Of a stretch of 64,000 bases of DNA, positions 13,090 to 25,932 are shown one piece after another (position 1 is the first letter of the stretch; each line of letters opens with the position of its first letter). The notes beneath the pieces are model-generated. The model ran no database searches. It saw only the letters and a program-made list of their open reading frames with translations, and was not told the DNA's origin. Where the stretch lies: positions 46,080,698 to 46,144,697 of the forward strand of contig OW121855.1 of the NCBI GenBank assembly GCA_933228895.1. The letters run 5' to 3'. The translations under genes and the position numbers were made by a program. The stretch is from Platycnemis pennipes. Taxonomy: Eukaryota; Arthropoda; Insecta; Odonata; Platycnemididae.

Positions 13090-13800
13090 CTTAATCCCAT
13101 TCTACACTTACGTCCACTTCTTTTCATCTCAATTATCCCCCAGAGCAGCAAGTCCTTTTATTTCCTTCAACCAATACATCTAGAACCCCACCCATATCCA
13201 GCAACTCTCTTGCCATCTAATCCCTTCTATACTCTCGCTTCTTCCGCAAAGTCTCTCATCAGCCCCCTGGCCCGTATCCCTCTTCCTTTTCATTCCGTTT
13301 TTATTCTCCTTCATTCAAACCGTCTCACATTTCTTTCACTAAAAATCCCTCATCCGCTCTGCTATAAGAAATTTCCGAGATATAAACCCTGGTCCCCCGC
13401 ATCATCCATCCCCCACGAATCACGTTCCGTGTCCCGTTCCCCCTCCTCACTTCACTAAGGCATCCCCTTTTTTCCCCCGATCTCCTCTCCGGCCAACGCG
13501 TCTCTCACTCGCGGAATCCGCATGTATATACGTTTATACATATATGTTTTGTGTGTGAGTGTGTATTTTTTATTTTTCATTTTTTTATTCTTCTTCGCTG
13601 AGATTCACCCAATCCGTTCTCCTAAATGAAATCCCCTCCTTTTCCCCTCTACGCTTTTCTCTCATCGTCCCACCTACTCCCCCTCGCTCGCACCCCTTCC
13701 AATACCTCTTACCTTCCTTCACTCTTCCCCGCTCTTCCCTGTCCCTTTCCGCGCTGTCACCTCGCCCACCCCCCTCCCACACCGCCCTCAGGGCTCCTAC
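13090..13800 (+). other. Polypyrimidine (C+T-rich) island
   Basis: C+T-rich on the plus strand, interrupted at about 13,500-13,620 by a TA/GT-rich patch. Long open frames on both strands are compositional artefacts (Pro/Ser/Leu or Arg/Glu/Gly-rich). The composition turns purine-rich for about 50 bases at 13,805-13,860. Confidence 0.65.
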
Positions 13801-13864
13801 CCAAGCGGGGAAGGAAGAAAATGATAGGGAGATTGAAAGAAAAGCGTGGAGAAGGGGATTGTGA

Positions 13865-14720
13865 TTGGGGTATGTACCCTTAAAAATGCGTGTATAAAAA
13901 TATGCCGCTCTTACTGTCCTTATTCCCCATGCCTCTTCCCAACCGATTTCCAGTGCCCTTCCTTTTATCCCGAATTACGTCAGATTTCAGTTTCCATGCT
14001 GCCCTCGTCCTCATGTGGAGAAAATTCTCATTTTATTTTTCCCTTTATACATTGTCTTGCCCTTTATTTTATTTTTATTTCCACCTTCATTTAGTTGAGT
14101 GCCCTGTTTTATCAATTTTCCCACTATCTGTTTAAGCCTCTCGGCCAGTCCAAAAACTAAGGTGACTAATGCTCACTAGAGTCCAGCACCTCGTGGAGGG
14201 ACTTAGTGAGATAAGTGGATGTTGGTTCAGATTCCTTTCTTTTAGAGAAAACTCTGACGGAGTTTACTGATGATTCTTGTTTTTTATTGCACTGGAGCAA
14301 TTAGGGGGGACTGTTATTGAAAAACATTTGCTTGGTTGATTGTAAAAAATGATTCAACGGGAAAAGTTGAATTTTATTAGGGTTGTGTACATGAAGTAGG
14401 AAATTGCTGTGATATAATTTCCATTCAGCATTCTTCAAATGGATCAAAATGATGCGTTTATATAGTTCTTCTCAGGTCAAGTCATATTCCTTTCACTGCA
14501 ATCCTAATTTTTCCGTTTGGAATAATGCAGTTTTCCTTAGTCTGTTGGAGATTTAGGCTTTTTCCTAGCGCACTGAATCTTTTGCTTTTTTGTGTACACC
14601 AGTGATGAGGTAAATATCATAATATCCAATAAACTCATGCCTATTACAAATAAAATATTTTTATTCTTTCTTAAATATACGTTTCATTTCGCTGAGAACG
14701 ATTGAACTGACCAATTGAAA
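13865..14720. other. No feature recognised
   Basis: Mixed composition, no coding similarity. Frames at 13,846-14,135 show no domain. Confidence 0.45.
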
Positions 14721-14724
14721 GTTT

Positions 14725-14870
14725 TTAATTAATAGTAATATATTTTATTTCACTCACAAGAACATGCAATATTATTAACAGTTTTTATTTGGTGAAATTA
14801 GGCACCCCTAAGGAAACCTATATTGGGGTTGCCATCAATTTATTACGCTGTGTTCAGAAGCAGTCTTTTT
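14725..14870 (-). repeat. Interspersed repeat fragment, copy 1 (copy 2 at 63.1 kb)
   Basis: Shares TTTATTTCACTC near 14,740 and GTGAAATTAGGCACCCCT (about 14,797) with the sequence at 63,130-63,260, followed in both by GGAAAC and GTTGCCAT. Read on the minus strand both end in A/T-rich short repeats, as expected of the 3' end of a non-LTR element. The orientation is an inference from that tail. Confidence 0.6.
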
Positions 14871-14999
14871 TACAACATAGAAATATTTCATCATGATATT
14901 TTCAAACAAAGTGATTAAATTAAATGGGTTAAACTTATCCAATTCCTTATGACTCATTCTTTAAAAAACGTTCATGCTTTTAACTTTTAGACTTAGGTA

Positions 15000-17205
15000 C
15001 CCTTAAGGTTAATCAGAGTCAAAAACGGACCACCAGCCTCCCCTTGGCGTCCCTGGAAACGGCTTCGGCAGGCTAATGGTGGCCGTCTGCTTGTGGGGTT
15101 AACCTCCAAACTCGCGGAAATCCTGGGTTCCTAAGAATTCCAGTAACACTACCCACAACCGGCCCTTCTCGGATGAGAGCCATAGTAGAGTTGGGTGTGG
15201 TAGGTTAGGTTTTAGCATGTTAGTTAGTTAGGTGGCATAGAGTTAGGTGCTAAATCTATGCCATCAAAAAAGGTAGCTCGCATGGAGTGGACGGAGACCC
15301 TGAGGGGAGTCCATATAGCTTGCCATGCTGCCAGGGAGCCAAGCCACAGGGAATACATGGCGAGGATGGTCTCTTTGTGGTGTGAGATGCATCCTGAATA
15401 TCTCTCTGTCGCAGCAGAATCTGCGCGACTACGCCAATCACCTGCGCAAGAAAATGACACCCCAACAGCAAGGTCAGAGTAGTACACCACCGGCCCAGGC
15501 TCTATCTCCTACAAAGGTAGAACCTCCTGCTGCCGGGGCTTACGCCGATCTCTCGGTGAAGAGAGACAAGCCGAAGGTCGATTTTGATCTACTCAAGCGG
15601 TTGGAAAGCACTATAAACTACGATTAGACGACTATCAGGCAGATAAATATTCATCACAAAATTTCTCTGCGGGACCAACAGCTGTCCCAGTTCAATGGCA
15701 TCGTAGATATGATCCTGACGGAAATGGCCAGCCTCTCGGAAATAGACTGCGTGGTATATTCTGCCGTCATACTGTTGGTCTCTCCCAGAGTGTCTGCCAC
15801 TTGGGAGAATAAAGCAGCAAATAGGCTTATACAGCATAATGCCAAAATCACTCTGCCAAGACAACAGGTGTCGAGATTTCAGTGTGTGATGGATTACCTT
15901 TCCTCTGTACGGACCTTTACGCCTAAGGTCAAACGCATCGCACATTCAATCCGGAGAGACCAACACACGCTGAACAAAAGAGTGCTGATTCTTCAGAATA
16001 AGCAGCACGAGGTGGAAAGAGTACGGGCACTTACAACGGCGACGAAGAAGTTGGTCAAGAGGACCAACGCCAGGAAGGAGAACTCGACCTTCTCCTTTCA
16101 GCCGCATCGTCTCTTCCGACCCCCTCCACCAGTTTTCCAAATACCACCAACTGTCCCGGAGGTGGACCGTTTCTGGAAGGACATCTACGAGACCACGAAT
16201 CCATCAACGAAGATACTCCAGCCATAACCAACTTTAAAGAGTTCTGTGACCGCCACCTAGCAGATATGGTTCGTCCCATCTTAGTCACGGAAAGTGATAC
16301 GAGGAAGGCCTTCTCTGGCAAGAAGAACTTCACTGCTCCAGAAATAGACGCAGTTAATAACTTCTGGTGGAAAAAATTCCCTTCCACCCATAAACATCTC
16401 ACCAGAATCTTCTCATCGTTCCTATCAGGGATGGAGACAATTCCGTCCTGGCTTACTGAGGGGCGAACGGTTTCAATACCGAAAAATGGAGACTTGTCCG
16501 ATCCGATGAACTACCGCCCTATAACCTGTCTCAACACTGTATATAAGGCGTTCACATCCATCTTGAACGACCTAATCCTCCGCCATGTCAAACCGGTGTG
16601 GTAGTAAGTGTACGAGCAGAGAGGCTCGAAGAAAGCCATCGCAAGATGAAAGGACAACCTGATCATTGATAGGTGTGTGAGCCAGAACGCTTGTCAATAC
16701 AAGCGTAACCTCTCAATGGGCTGGGTGGACTACAAGAACTATTTTGATGTCACCTCTCATAAGCTGATTATAACCATGCTGAGGTAAATGAAAGTCCACT
16801 CAGAGGGTTTGTCCTGCATCGAACGCCTGTTACTACTGTGGATGACGAGCTTCGCCATACCATGTGGGAAGAAGACTGTCTACACAGATTTGGTAATATA
16901 CCGCCGTTGCGTTTACCAAGGCGATAGCCTTAGTCCTCTTTTGTTTTACTTATTTCTCCTCCCAATGTCCGTTCAGTTGAGACGAGGTAAGGGGTATGTG
17001 TGCGGTGTCCCGTCAAAAAGGTAGCATTAGGCCACCCATCTTCTTTGCATGGATGACCTGAAGCTTTATGCTTCAAGCGCAAAAGGCCTGCGCTTGGCGT
17101 TGGACACCGTATGAAGATAGAGTGAGGATATAGGGATGGAATTTGGATTGGACAAGTGGGCGACCATCCATCTGGCGATCTCCTATTCTATTCAACGGAA
17201 GTTTT
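15000..17205 (+). mobile_element. R4/Dong-like LINE, single ORF with RT, 3' part missing
   Basis: About 250 bases of leader precede a frame that starts with ATG at 15,258 (MPSKKVARMEW). A basic N-terminal region runs to about 16,230, with several stops and frame changes. From 16,266 the reverse transcriptase is clear: WLTEGRTVSIPKNGDLSD then NYRPITCLNTVYK (about 16,450-16,550), GWVDYKN with the first catalytic Asp (about 16,720), YQGDSLSPLLF (about 16,911-16,943), and CMDDLKLYASS with the catalytic Asp pair at about 17,052-17,057. The CMDD/FMDDLKLYA context and the QGDSLSPLLF motif are typical of the R4/Dong clade (family knowledge). The sequence is lost near 17,205, before the restriction-like endonuclease that this clade carries at its C terminus. 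It is dead, but among the best-preserved elements here. Confidence 0.8.
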
Positions 17206-17209
17206 TTAA

Positions 17210-17555
17210 TTGACATATTTCGTCAGAAAGATAAATGTAGTTCTTTAGCAATTACTTTTTAATTCACCCCCTGACTTGTGTCCTCAAGTTTGGTGGAGTG
17301 ACTCTAGATAATCCAGCTGGATTTCAACTCTACATATTGGCCAGTGCTCCTTTTCCGACACATAATAAGTTATTCTTGTCTAAGTATCTCCAAATATCAA
17401 TAAATTATCAAGTCATGTTAAAGAGCTCATATTAATTCAAACAGAGAAAAGTGTTTGCATATAAAGTTTTACACCACGCATACTTGAGAAAATATTTACG
17501 ACAGAGAGTATATTTAATTTTCTAGGTGCGACTTACGGGGTGCTAATCACCCATG
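17210..17555. other. No feature recognised
   Basis: AT-rich spacer between the R4-like element and the next pyrimidine island. Confidence 0.5.
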
Positions 17556-17559
17556 CAAT

Positions 17560-18620
17560 GAAGCCACCCCAATTGCCTGCAACGCCTTTCCGTCCCACCG
17601 AGTCCGTCTCATTCGAGCAAGTCCCAGAGAGGGTGGGGAAGGGAGAGAATTCACAGACCGCTCTACCCTATCCGCGTCTATCTCCTGATTCTTCCGTGCC
17701 GATACCCTCAAACCCCCCTTCCTCCCGTACCCACCCTCCACCACCAGCGAAACCTGTCCTCCACCCTTATTTATTCTTCTGCTCATATTTCCTCTCCAAA
17801 TTCCATTTCCATCTTCCCCTCTTCGTTGCCCTTCCGAAAATAACCGGCACCGGAAAATAAAAAAAGAGCACATTTTCCTTCCTTCCCCTTTCTTCATAAT
17901 CATCATTGTCCTTCTCTCACACCCTTGTCCCAACCCTTGCATTTTCATTGTGCATCGGCGGCGACTGCGTGCTCCCGCTAAACCCGCTATGCCTCTCCCC
18001 GAATACCCACTCCTACGTACAACTGTCTTTTCTCTCTCCCCCCCCCCCCCCCTCCCTTACTCTTTGCGGCAGTCTCTGTTTGTATGTGCGTGCCCCCACA
18101 TTCGCCCATAGCCTTGCACTCCTGTGCGTGCGTTGGGACGCGTGGTGTGTGTATGTGCGTGCGTGCAGTCTTGCGCGTGTGCTTACGGCCCGCCGCCGCC
18201 TTGGCCACGGGGCTCATTGTTGCTGTTTGCATGCCGTCCTGAGCGTCTCCATGGCTATCCCTCCCAACTCCAACTTTCCACGCCGTGTGTTTCGGATGGC
18301 TCACTCTCCCCCATCCATCCTCTTTCCCCCTCCCCTGCCCCTCTGGGCGCATCTCCGGATGCAGTGCATATAATTCGGCTCCGTATGTGGGGGAGATAGG
18401 GTTGACTGAATGAGAGGGAAAAAGGAGGGGGGGGTGGAAATGAGGGGGCAACTTCCCTACCCCATCGCCCCCCTTCACCTTACTCTTGGGCGAGTGGAAT
18501 GTGAAGAGTCGTAGAGTTTTGGAGCGGGAAGGGGATATTTCTCGTGACAGGGGAGGAGTGAGGAAGGGTTAGGGAAAACAGGGAAATGAAGGGTTTCCCC
18601 TTTCCTTTTGTGAGGGATAA
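17560..18620 (+). other. Strand-asymmetric island: pyrimidine, then G/T, then purine
   Basis: Three consecutive compositions: C+T-rich at 17,560-18,060 (ending in a run of about 14 C near 18,040), a GT/GC-rich patch with TGTGTGTATGTGCGTGCGTG near 18,145, and G+A-rich at 18,380-18,620. Open frames up to 163 residues here are low complexity. No domain or CpG-island promoter architecture can be assigned. Confidence 0.6.
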
Positions 18621-18624
18621 TAGC

Positions 18625-19645
18625 GAGAGAGAAAAATATGCAAGTGTGATTGGGATGAGGAGAGATCGTCATGATGCACGCTCTGTCCCACACAATCAAA
18701 CGAGCAGCTCACTTTCCGCCCCTCACATCTCCCTCACCATTGCTTTTTTCCTTCGTCTCTGGGAGGGTCCGGTGCTTTTGAATTGGTTTTGCCTCCCGGG
18801 ACTCAACTTCAAATTATCTAATTCTTAAACTTTTCCCTTTCCTACTACAAATACCTTCACAATGGGGGAAGCCTATTCGTAAAGTGTCATTCATACTTTG
18901 GTAGGAAAAATATTTGCTTGAAGAAATTTAAATCGTGCAAGGTTAATAGATTAAATTACTAAGATACATTAGAGGACGAAGGACTCGCAGTTGTCTGGAA
19001 GTCTCCATAAATTCATCAGGTGACAATTTTCAGTTCGATTATTTCAAAAATAGGAAATATCAAATGAGAAGATAGAGGAAGGGAAGTGAACACTTAAAAT
19101 GCTACAAAAGAAAATTGAGTGTTTCATGAAAACTGAACAAGTGCTAAGTATTAGTTAACATTTTATCTAAACTAAGAAATAATTATAGTTTTTTTAAAGA
19201 TATGTATCACTCACTCGCTAAACTCACCTGGGTTTTGTGGGATACTTTGTTGAAAAGCGTAAGCGAGTCAAGTTGCCAGTGCAAGCTGTTCCTTTGAGGC
19301 TCTGGACAGCTAACAAGTGATATTATCCTAAAAGTACCTCTTGTTCATAAGACACCCTCTTTGTAAATGACAATAGTGCCTTCTGGTCATAAATTGAAAG
19401 AAATATTTTAGATTTTCACAAATTATAATAAAACACTTGTGCCCATGAAATTATACTGCAGTAGGTCATACTTTATACATATACTGCGCATATATATCTG
19501 GTTTTAACTGTAAATAAAATAATTCTTCTTTAAAGATCCTGAACAGAGTTTAATAAATCGTCAAAAATATACCCAAAATGCAAATCCAGGCAAACGTATT
19601 TTAATATAATTTATGAAGATAAACAAAACTTTACACATCCCTTTA
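18625..19645. other. No feature recognised
   Basis: AT-rich DNA without coding or repeat signals that I can identify. Confidence 0.5.
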
Positions 19646-19649
19646 TAAA

Positions 19650-19881
19650 GGCCTGGTTACACGATACATTAACACGTACGGGTTCATGTAAATTTTCTTG
19701 AATGGTTTCTGCTCAACTTGTGCGAATGCATGGACCAAATAGAACAGGTTCTATTTTCTGTTCACGCATTTATTCATTTGTACATTTTGGTGTGGTTGCA
19801 CGGTGCATTTTCGCGTTCATTCTCTCGTTCATTCATTTACACATTAACTCGTACGGGTTAATGTATCGTGTAACCAGGCCT
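19650..19881. mobile_element. MITE, 232 bp, with TAA target-site duplication
   Basis: A miniature inverted-repeat transposable element. The left end AGGCCTGGTTACACGATACA continues into TTAAC-CGTACG, and the right end is its reverse complement with about one or two mismatches over more than 30 bases. TAA flanks both sides (19,647-19,649 and 19,882-19,884). A 3-bp TWA duplication and GGCC-starting ends suggest a PIF/Harbinger origin, which is an inference. It codes for nothing. A diverged relative lies at 56,674-56,891. Confidence 0.85.
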
Positions 19882-19889
19882 TAAGATGT

Positions 19890-20935
19890 TATGCATATAA
19901 GCCATTTTGACAGAGAGTATATGTCGCATAATTTGAGTCAATCGGATCCTTCGACATTTCTCATAAGAGGTTAATTATATTAAAGGTCTCAATGTTAGAG
20001 TAGTATAGATTACCAATTAATTTGCTATTAGTTTACAGTTTAATAGGTGATTAAAAGAATAACCACTTCATTTTCTTCAACATAGTTTACTCCCCTAGAG
20101 TTTTGCTGTAAAACACTTATGAATATACCCATACCTATTCAGTTAACTATTGAATTAACAATCATAAATAAAGAACCTGAATAATTATTTCATATGTATA
20201 CCTTTTTTTTATCAGTTGGAGCCAACTTTATTAGCTCCACAATGGTTTAATTTGCTATCTTTTTGGCCTCAACTAGTCACGGAAATTAGAAAATTAGAAT
20301 CGAGAATAATCATTATGATGCCCAAAAAATCTCTTTGTGCCAGATAAGTTCAGTCATTTAATCATTGGAACATTGATTTTACCGGGTTATATCTTCTATT
20401 CTTATTAACTTTATTTTACACTGATCCAAATGGAAGTAGGTAATGAAAAAGAGATTTATACAAGCGATGAAGTCCTGGTGCTTCTTCACAGGTTACCCCT
20501 ATGGTTTCGTGATAATTATTTTTAATCATTAGAATTTGTGTCATCCCCCCTCCAACATGCAATCAGTTCCTGTTGTTTTAGTAGCTAAAATGCAACTCAG
20601 TCAATTTTTTTTATTCTTACAAACCAAGCATAAAATATATGCCTTTCAAATGCTTCCTTTCAAAGACAATCTCTCATGTTTACTGTACCGTTGCAGTTAA
20701 TTTGGAAGCGGGTTTTGGAAAATGACACTTTTTTCTTGTGCTCAAAACGGAGTGTACCATCTTTGCCTCATTTATTTGCCTCCGTCCCTATTGCTTTCCT
20801 CGCATCCGCCACACTTACTTTCAAAGTAGTCGACGGAATCATTCCTCTGCTATCTCGCCAGTTTTTTTTTCTTCTCCGTTTTGAATCCGATTCCTCAGCT
20901 TCTCCTCCTGCGGTACATCTCAACGGAAACTCTAT
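19890..20935. other. No feature recognised
   Basis: AT-rich. An 87-residue frame at 20,676-20,939 has no recognised domain. Confidence 0.5.
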
Positions 20936-20939
20936 GTAA

Positions 20940-21930
20940 ATCCGAGGGCCGAATGAGAGTGAGAGGAGAGGCGAGAGAGAGGGAAGGAGTGGGGTAGGAG
21001 GAAAATACAGATAGAGAGAGAGAGTGAAGATTTCTCCATTTAATTGGTCTTTCGTTTGAGTTCCCATGGGCTCCTGAGGAGGGGGGATAAGGGACGACGG
21101 ATCGGGTTGGGTGGGAGGGGTAGGGTGCGGGAGAGGTGAGGGAGGTATCCGAAGAGCGGGAGGTGGAGATGCTTGCGGCATTAATGAGAGCTGAAAGCCT
21201 CCCGTGGGGCCAAATGAACCCAAGATTCCGGCTAATGCAAGAAGCGTCATCCAGGCTGACTACTCCAGTTAAGACGACGGGATCGGAGGGAGGAGGAGTG
21301 CGATGAGGGGTAGTGTGGGGAGGGAAGGGACGAAGACCGGGCCACAGGGCGGAGGGGGGAGAATCAAAGGGAAGAGAATGGGAACGGCAGAGCCGTGCGC
21401 GGAAGGTGGTGGGGGGTATGTCGCCGCGGGGTAAGATAGGGCATTGGGAAGGGATGATAAGGACGTTGGTTTGAAGACGCAGGGAAGAGGCGCCCCTTCT
21501 CCCACCACCGCAAGCAACGTTCTCTCTTCCTAACCCCCATCCACGCTCCGAAAAACCGAGGCGGGCTCCCTCCTTCCTCCCCCATGTAGCTCAGTCAACC
21601 TCTTCTTTCTCCCCACTCTGCACTCCGCCTCATCATCTCTCCTGGTTTTTTTCTTCATCGAGTACACATACTCCCTTCCTACGCGCGTATAACCATCTCT
21701 TCACCTCCCTTCTCTTTTTCATTCCCCATCTTTTGCCTCTGCCCCCTTCCTTTCTCCTTCCTTCTCATCCGCTTCCCACCCCCTACCCCGTATATATATA
21801 ACCCTCCCTTCGTGCCCCCTCCACAAATCCTGACATCACCCCCTCTTCGCATTTCCTCATTTCTCTCTCTCTCGAATTCTCGAACCTCGTTCGTCTTCGC
21901 GCGGCGCTTATCCACTGTTAGTCTTTCCCT
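20940..21930. other. Island switching from purine-rich to pyrimidine-rich
   Basis: The plus strand is G+A-rich from about 20,940 to 21,470 and C+T-rich from about 21,480 to 21,930. The result resembles an inverted compositional arrangement about 500 bases per arm. The arms are not obviously complementary in sequence. Minus-strand frames of 160 and 84 residues are Pro- or Arg/Glu/Gly-rich artefacts. Confidence 0.65.
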
Positions 21931-21934
21931 CACT

Positions 21935-22955
21935 CACAATCAAGACATCAGCTCCCTCCTGCGCTGGTGTTTTGTATAGAGATCTAATGAAAACGTAAGG
22001 TATCAATTTCGATTAGTGATTATTATCTTAGTCGAGGAGGGATTTCGCTTGATTTTCCGTTTCCCCTTCCACATTAACCTCTCTACTCTGCTCTTCACTG
22101 CTTCGCCCTGAGCGCTTCTGCCACACTCACATTTTACCTCTGAAAAGTATTTAACTTCTTGACTCCCGAAAACCATCTTTTACTAGTTTAATACACAGTA
22201 AGTGTTACAGTTTTAGTAGTTTAACTGCAATTTTACTTGTAATTTATGTATTAAAAACATGTTGCCACTATACCAGAGGGTGATAATGTTTATGTAAATT
22301 TTTAAGTATTTAACGCCCTGGAGTAAAAACGTAAGTATTTTGATACGAGGTTATTAATTCCAAGAGGTAAATTTTCTCCACTCAAAAGCATTATTTCCAT
22401 TCTACGTACTTCTACACACCATAGAAAATATCTAATAGTGGATTCATGTGTTCAAGAAGGGAAAATATGAAACCTACTTTGAGCGGAACCACAGAAAATC
22501 CTACGATTTTCTGTGGTTTACCACAAAATACCGTAGTTTGGTAGCATACATGTTACAAATGATTCTTAAGTTATCTATGAACATTTATTCTCTAAGTCAT
22601 TAACTTGAGTAAGGATCTTACATTCTTTTCTGAATCGGAAGAGGAAGAAAATCCATGCCTTTTTCCGCGATTATAAATTAAACGTAATTTAAAGATGACT
22701 TATTCTCCTCGGAAAGTTCAATGGAAAGATGAAGATTATTTGAACCAAAACTACGGTATTAGTACGACGATTAGTATCCTTACATGCATTAGTATGTGGT
22801 AGACGAAAAAGGCCAAAACCAACGTTAAACTACGACAAGAAAAAATTGTGGACGTGAAAGAGTATTGGTATCTGCGGAGACGATTGACCAGCGGCAGACA
22901 AAGCAAGAAAGAAATTGTCGGTGAAATAGCCCAGACAATTTAACAAAAGAGATTC
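21935..22955. other. No coding feature recognised
   Basis: A short C+T-rich patch at about 22,040-22,130, the hairpin at 22,487, and otherwise AT-rich DNA. Confidence 0.45.
22487..22518. repeat. Perfect 14-bp hairpin
   Basis: AACCACAGAAAATC and its exact reverse complement flank a 4-base loop (CTAC). No T-run follows it. It may be a remnant of a very small MITE. Confidence 0.7.
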
Positions 22956-22959
22956 TACT

Positions 22960-23445
22960 TACAGTGAGAAATTAACGCATGACAGTAAAGAAGAATTTCA
23001 TAAGAACATACAACTGGACCTTTCTTCTTTATGTCTGTTCGGTATGGACAATAACAGAAACAGTAGTCGAGGCAGAAAGCAATTGAGATGTGCTGCTACC
23101 ATAGAATGATTAAGAGAAAATGGATCTAATGAAGACAAGAAGATTGAGAAATGAAGAAGTATTGTGAAGGGTGAGAGAAAGAAAAGCTTCCTGGAACTTT
23201 GGAAAGGATACTTATTCGGCCATATCTTAAGACACGATGGCCTTATGGAAACAATCGTCGAGGGAAAAGTGACTTGGAAAAATGGCAAATGAAGGTCTTG
23301 CATGACATATATAGAGCAAGTAGTGAAGGTTGTCAAAGAAAATGATTATGTTAATATGAAGATGTTAGCCCATAGAATAATTGAGTTAAGAGCTGCGACA
23401 TACCAATCTAAGGATGCATGCCAAAGGAAAATAATGCTTTGAGAA
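22960..23445 (+). mobile_element. Decayed LINE C-terminal tail
   Basis: Translation in shifting frames gives IEMCCYHRMIKRKW (about 23,085), FGHILRHDGLMETIVEGKVTW (about 23,215-23,280), and VVKENDYVNMKMLAHRIIELRAATYQSKD with breaks (about 23,325-23,415). This is the order of the C-terminal tail of the LINE group also seen at 545 and 5,730. Many stops and an absent RT palm show a 5'-truncated dead copy. Confidence 0.75.
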
Positions 23446-23449
23446 CTCT

Positions 23450-25925
23450 CTAAAATTGGGTATTTATTTTTTATATGACGTTTCATGAACTAGATTATAA
23501 CCAACCCTTTTGCATCTATTGTGTTAAGCAAGCAAGGTTGATTTATAGATTATATTGGCCAGCTGCGAACTTCATGCTTCAATAAGGCAAATAAAAAGTT
23601 TTCGTACAGATTCGTTGGCATACAGAGGAAGTACAATTTTCCTACCCTTGGATAATATACGCCCGAAAAGCAATATGAAATCCTGTGCAGGTGCCATGAT
23701 ATAGAGACGGGAAGCCGCTAATTAATATGCATCCCAGAGGAGGGACAGGATAGTTGAGAGTGGTTAAGTCTAAAGAGTACTGCCGTACCATTTATTTGCA
23801 GTAATAGCGTGGTAACAAGTGTATCACAACTTTGGTACTGAAATGTGGAATGTAAGGGTATACTTCTGCCTCTATGATCCTTGAAGCCGCATTAAACAAA
23901 ACTCATCACTTAATGGAAGAAGTGATTAAAAATTATCTTAAGCCAAGCAAATGATAATCTCTGCTGATCTATGCGTATAGTAATACTTCAGTTTAATTAT
24001 GTTTCCATCACCGAAGGTTAAAAATTATTATTTGCATTTATAATGGTTTATTATTGTTAAGATTTCGTAATTCATTACATACTTGTAATTTCAGGGTATA
24101 GATGTTGATAGGTTAGTGATTTTTTGCGTTGAACTTGTATCCCTAACTCATTTCTAGTCCACTTTGATTTGTGATCAATTATTTATAATTTACTTTTGCC
24201 TGCACCTTATTCTATCACGCTGCAGGACTTGAGGGGAAGTTATACTCATTCACTACGTTTAATATGTTGTCAGTGGAGAACTATCGTCTATGGTTTGTTC
24301 GATGGACTTATTCAATAGAGCGGTGAAAACTTTTCAATTGATGGTAAAATATTTATTATTATATCAGTAACTACAACATCTTCCAAATCTAATGAATAAT
24401 TTGATGATGATGTCGTGGTAATTAATATTCCATATCTCTTTGAATGTAAATGTCATTAACGTTTTCAATTAAAATAACTAAAATATATAATCCAACCGAA
24501 ATGAATGGAGGCTAACCTAAGATTGCATTTTTTATTTTAGTTGCACCTCAAGTTAATACCTCTAAACCACAGTAAAAGTCTCCGTTAAAGTTCTGACTCT
24601 TGCCCATGTCGCATCGCATGGACGATTCAATTGTTGGAAATGTTATCGCTGACATTTCAGGTTATAAACTCCGGAATCTTATAGTTCACACATCAATACG
24701 TTTCAATCCAACTGCATTCAACCCCTCAGGTTATACATCCGGAGACTTAATTCAGCCGTTGATGAGACTGAATTTCGCCAGGGGCGTTTTATTACCCACC
24801 AGGCCGTACCAGATAGCTCAAGACTCCCAAATTTTCTTCCCGTCCCACTCCTTTAGCCTGTTCTGCTGCTCCCGCTTCCATCCAGGCTTGTGTAAACCTT
24901 CCTCCCCACTATACATCAATTCAAAAAAGTTTTTATACGTCCCCTCCCCCGCTGATTCACTCACGGTCCCTCCTCAGCGTAATGAGCATTCCCTCCTCCC
25001 AATGTATCGCTAGATTGCGATTTCCTCTCCGTGCGATGGCGTGGAAGGAGGAACGTGCGACTTGTTCCGGGAGGAAATTAAGGACCAAGTGGTAGAGCAC
25101 CGCTTCCAATGACCGCTAATCCTCCATTTTGAGTACCCCGTTGACTCAGCACGTGAAGGGTTAAAGAGGTGGAGAAAAGAAGTATTGAACGATGGTTTCA
25201 GGGTGGACTCTAGAAGAATGGATTTAGATCATGTTTTTTTGAATTCGTTGATGGTATACATGTAAAAAACAGAACATCGGAAGTGAATCTGCCAAATTGA
25301 AATAAGGAGCCTAACGTGTGACGAAGGTACTTATAGTGACGAAGATGCATAGAACTCTCTGATGAAGAAAGATAATTGTGGAAAATAACTATAAGCACCG
25401 GTGGTATTTTCATGAGATAAAGAGACGTGCTTATGTTTAACATACGAATATTTGGACATGGTTTTGGCTGAACAAAGTTATTGCTATTTCTTTGTCATGG
25501 TCTCGTGTTCCGGTCCTTGGGTAGGAAGGGTAGCATAACTTGCAATGCTACTATAGGTACTATCACTTTCAAAAGTCGGTCCTCACGACGAGTGCAGCCA
25601 GCTCCATTTTTTTCCAGAATCTAACATCGCATATTGCTTATGTGTTCCATACCTACTGAGAGTCAATTTGACTTATGTATCTTATGCAGCTTGGCTTTCA
25701 TGCGCACGCTAAGAGAGGATTCAATTATTTTTGACCAGAAATGCACACACAACTCCCCTTCCCACTCCGCAACAGTTCACCAGCGAAAGTAACCTTGAAG
25801 CTTTTGCAGGTAGGAGTTTCGCGTCAAACGTGAGGAGTGTAGAAAAAAATCTTGGGTATGTTTAGCTGTCATAAATTCCAGTTCAATGCAAAGGAAACAA
25901 ATAGTAGACTGATCTACACGCGGAT
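23450..25925. other. No feature recognised
   Basis: A 137-residue plus-strand frame (24,600-25,013) has no domain, and its second half is Ser/Pro-rich. No repeat ends were recognised. Confidence 0.4.
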
Positions 25926-25932
25926 TGAGGTA

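Noticed and set aside
15200..15245. GGTTAGG-like repeats resembling the insect telomere repeat (TTAGG)n
   Set aside because: Only two or three irregular units inside the leader of the R4-like LINE, not an array.
20768..21250. 160-residue minus-strand Pro-rich frame starting MTLLALAGILGSFG
   Set aside because: The start looks like a signal peptide, but the rest is compositional Pro/Ser sequence across the purine island. No cysteine pattern, splice context or second copy supports a gene.
24600..25013. 137-residue plus-strand frame with a near-repeated GY-SG segment
   Set aside because: The internal similarity is short (CAGGTTATA-ANTCCGGA twice) and the second half is Ser/Pro-rich. No domain.
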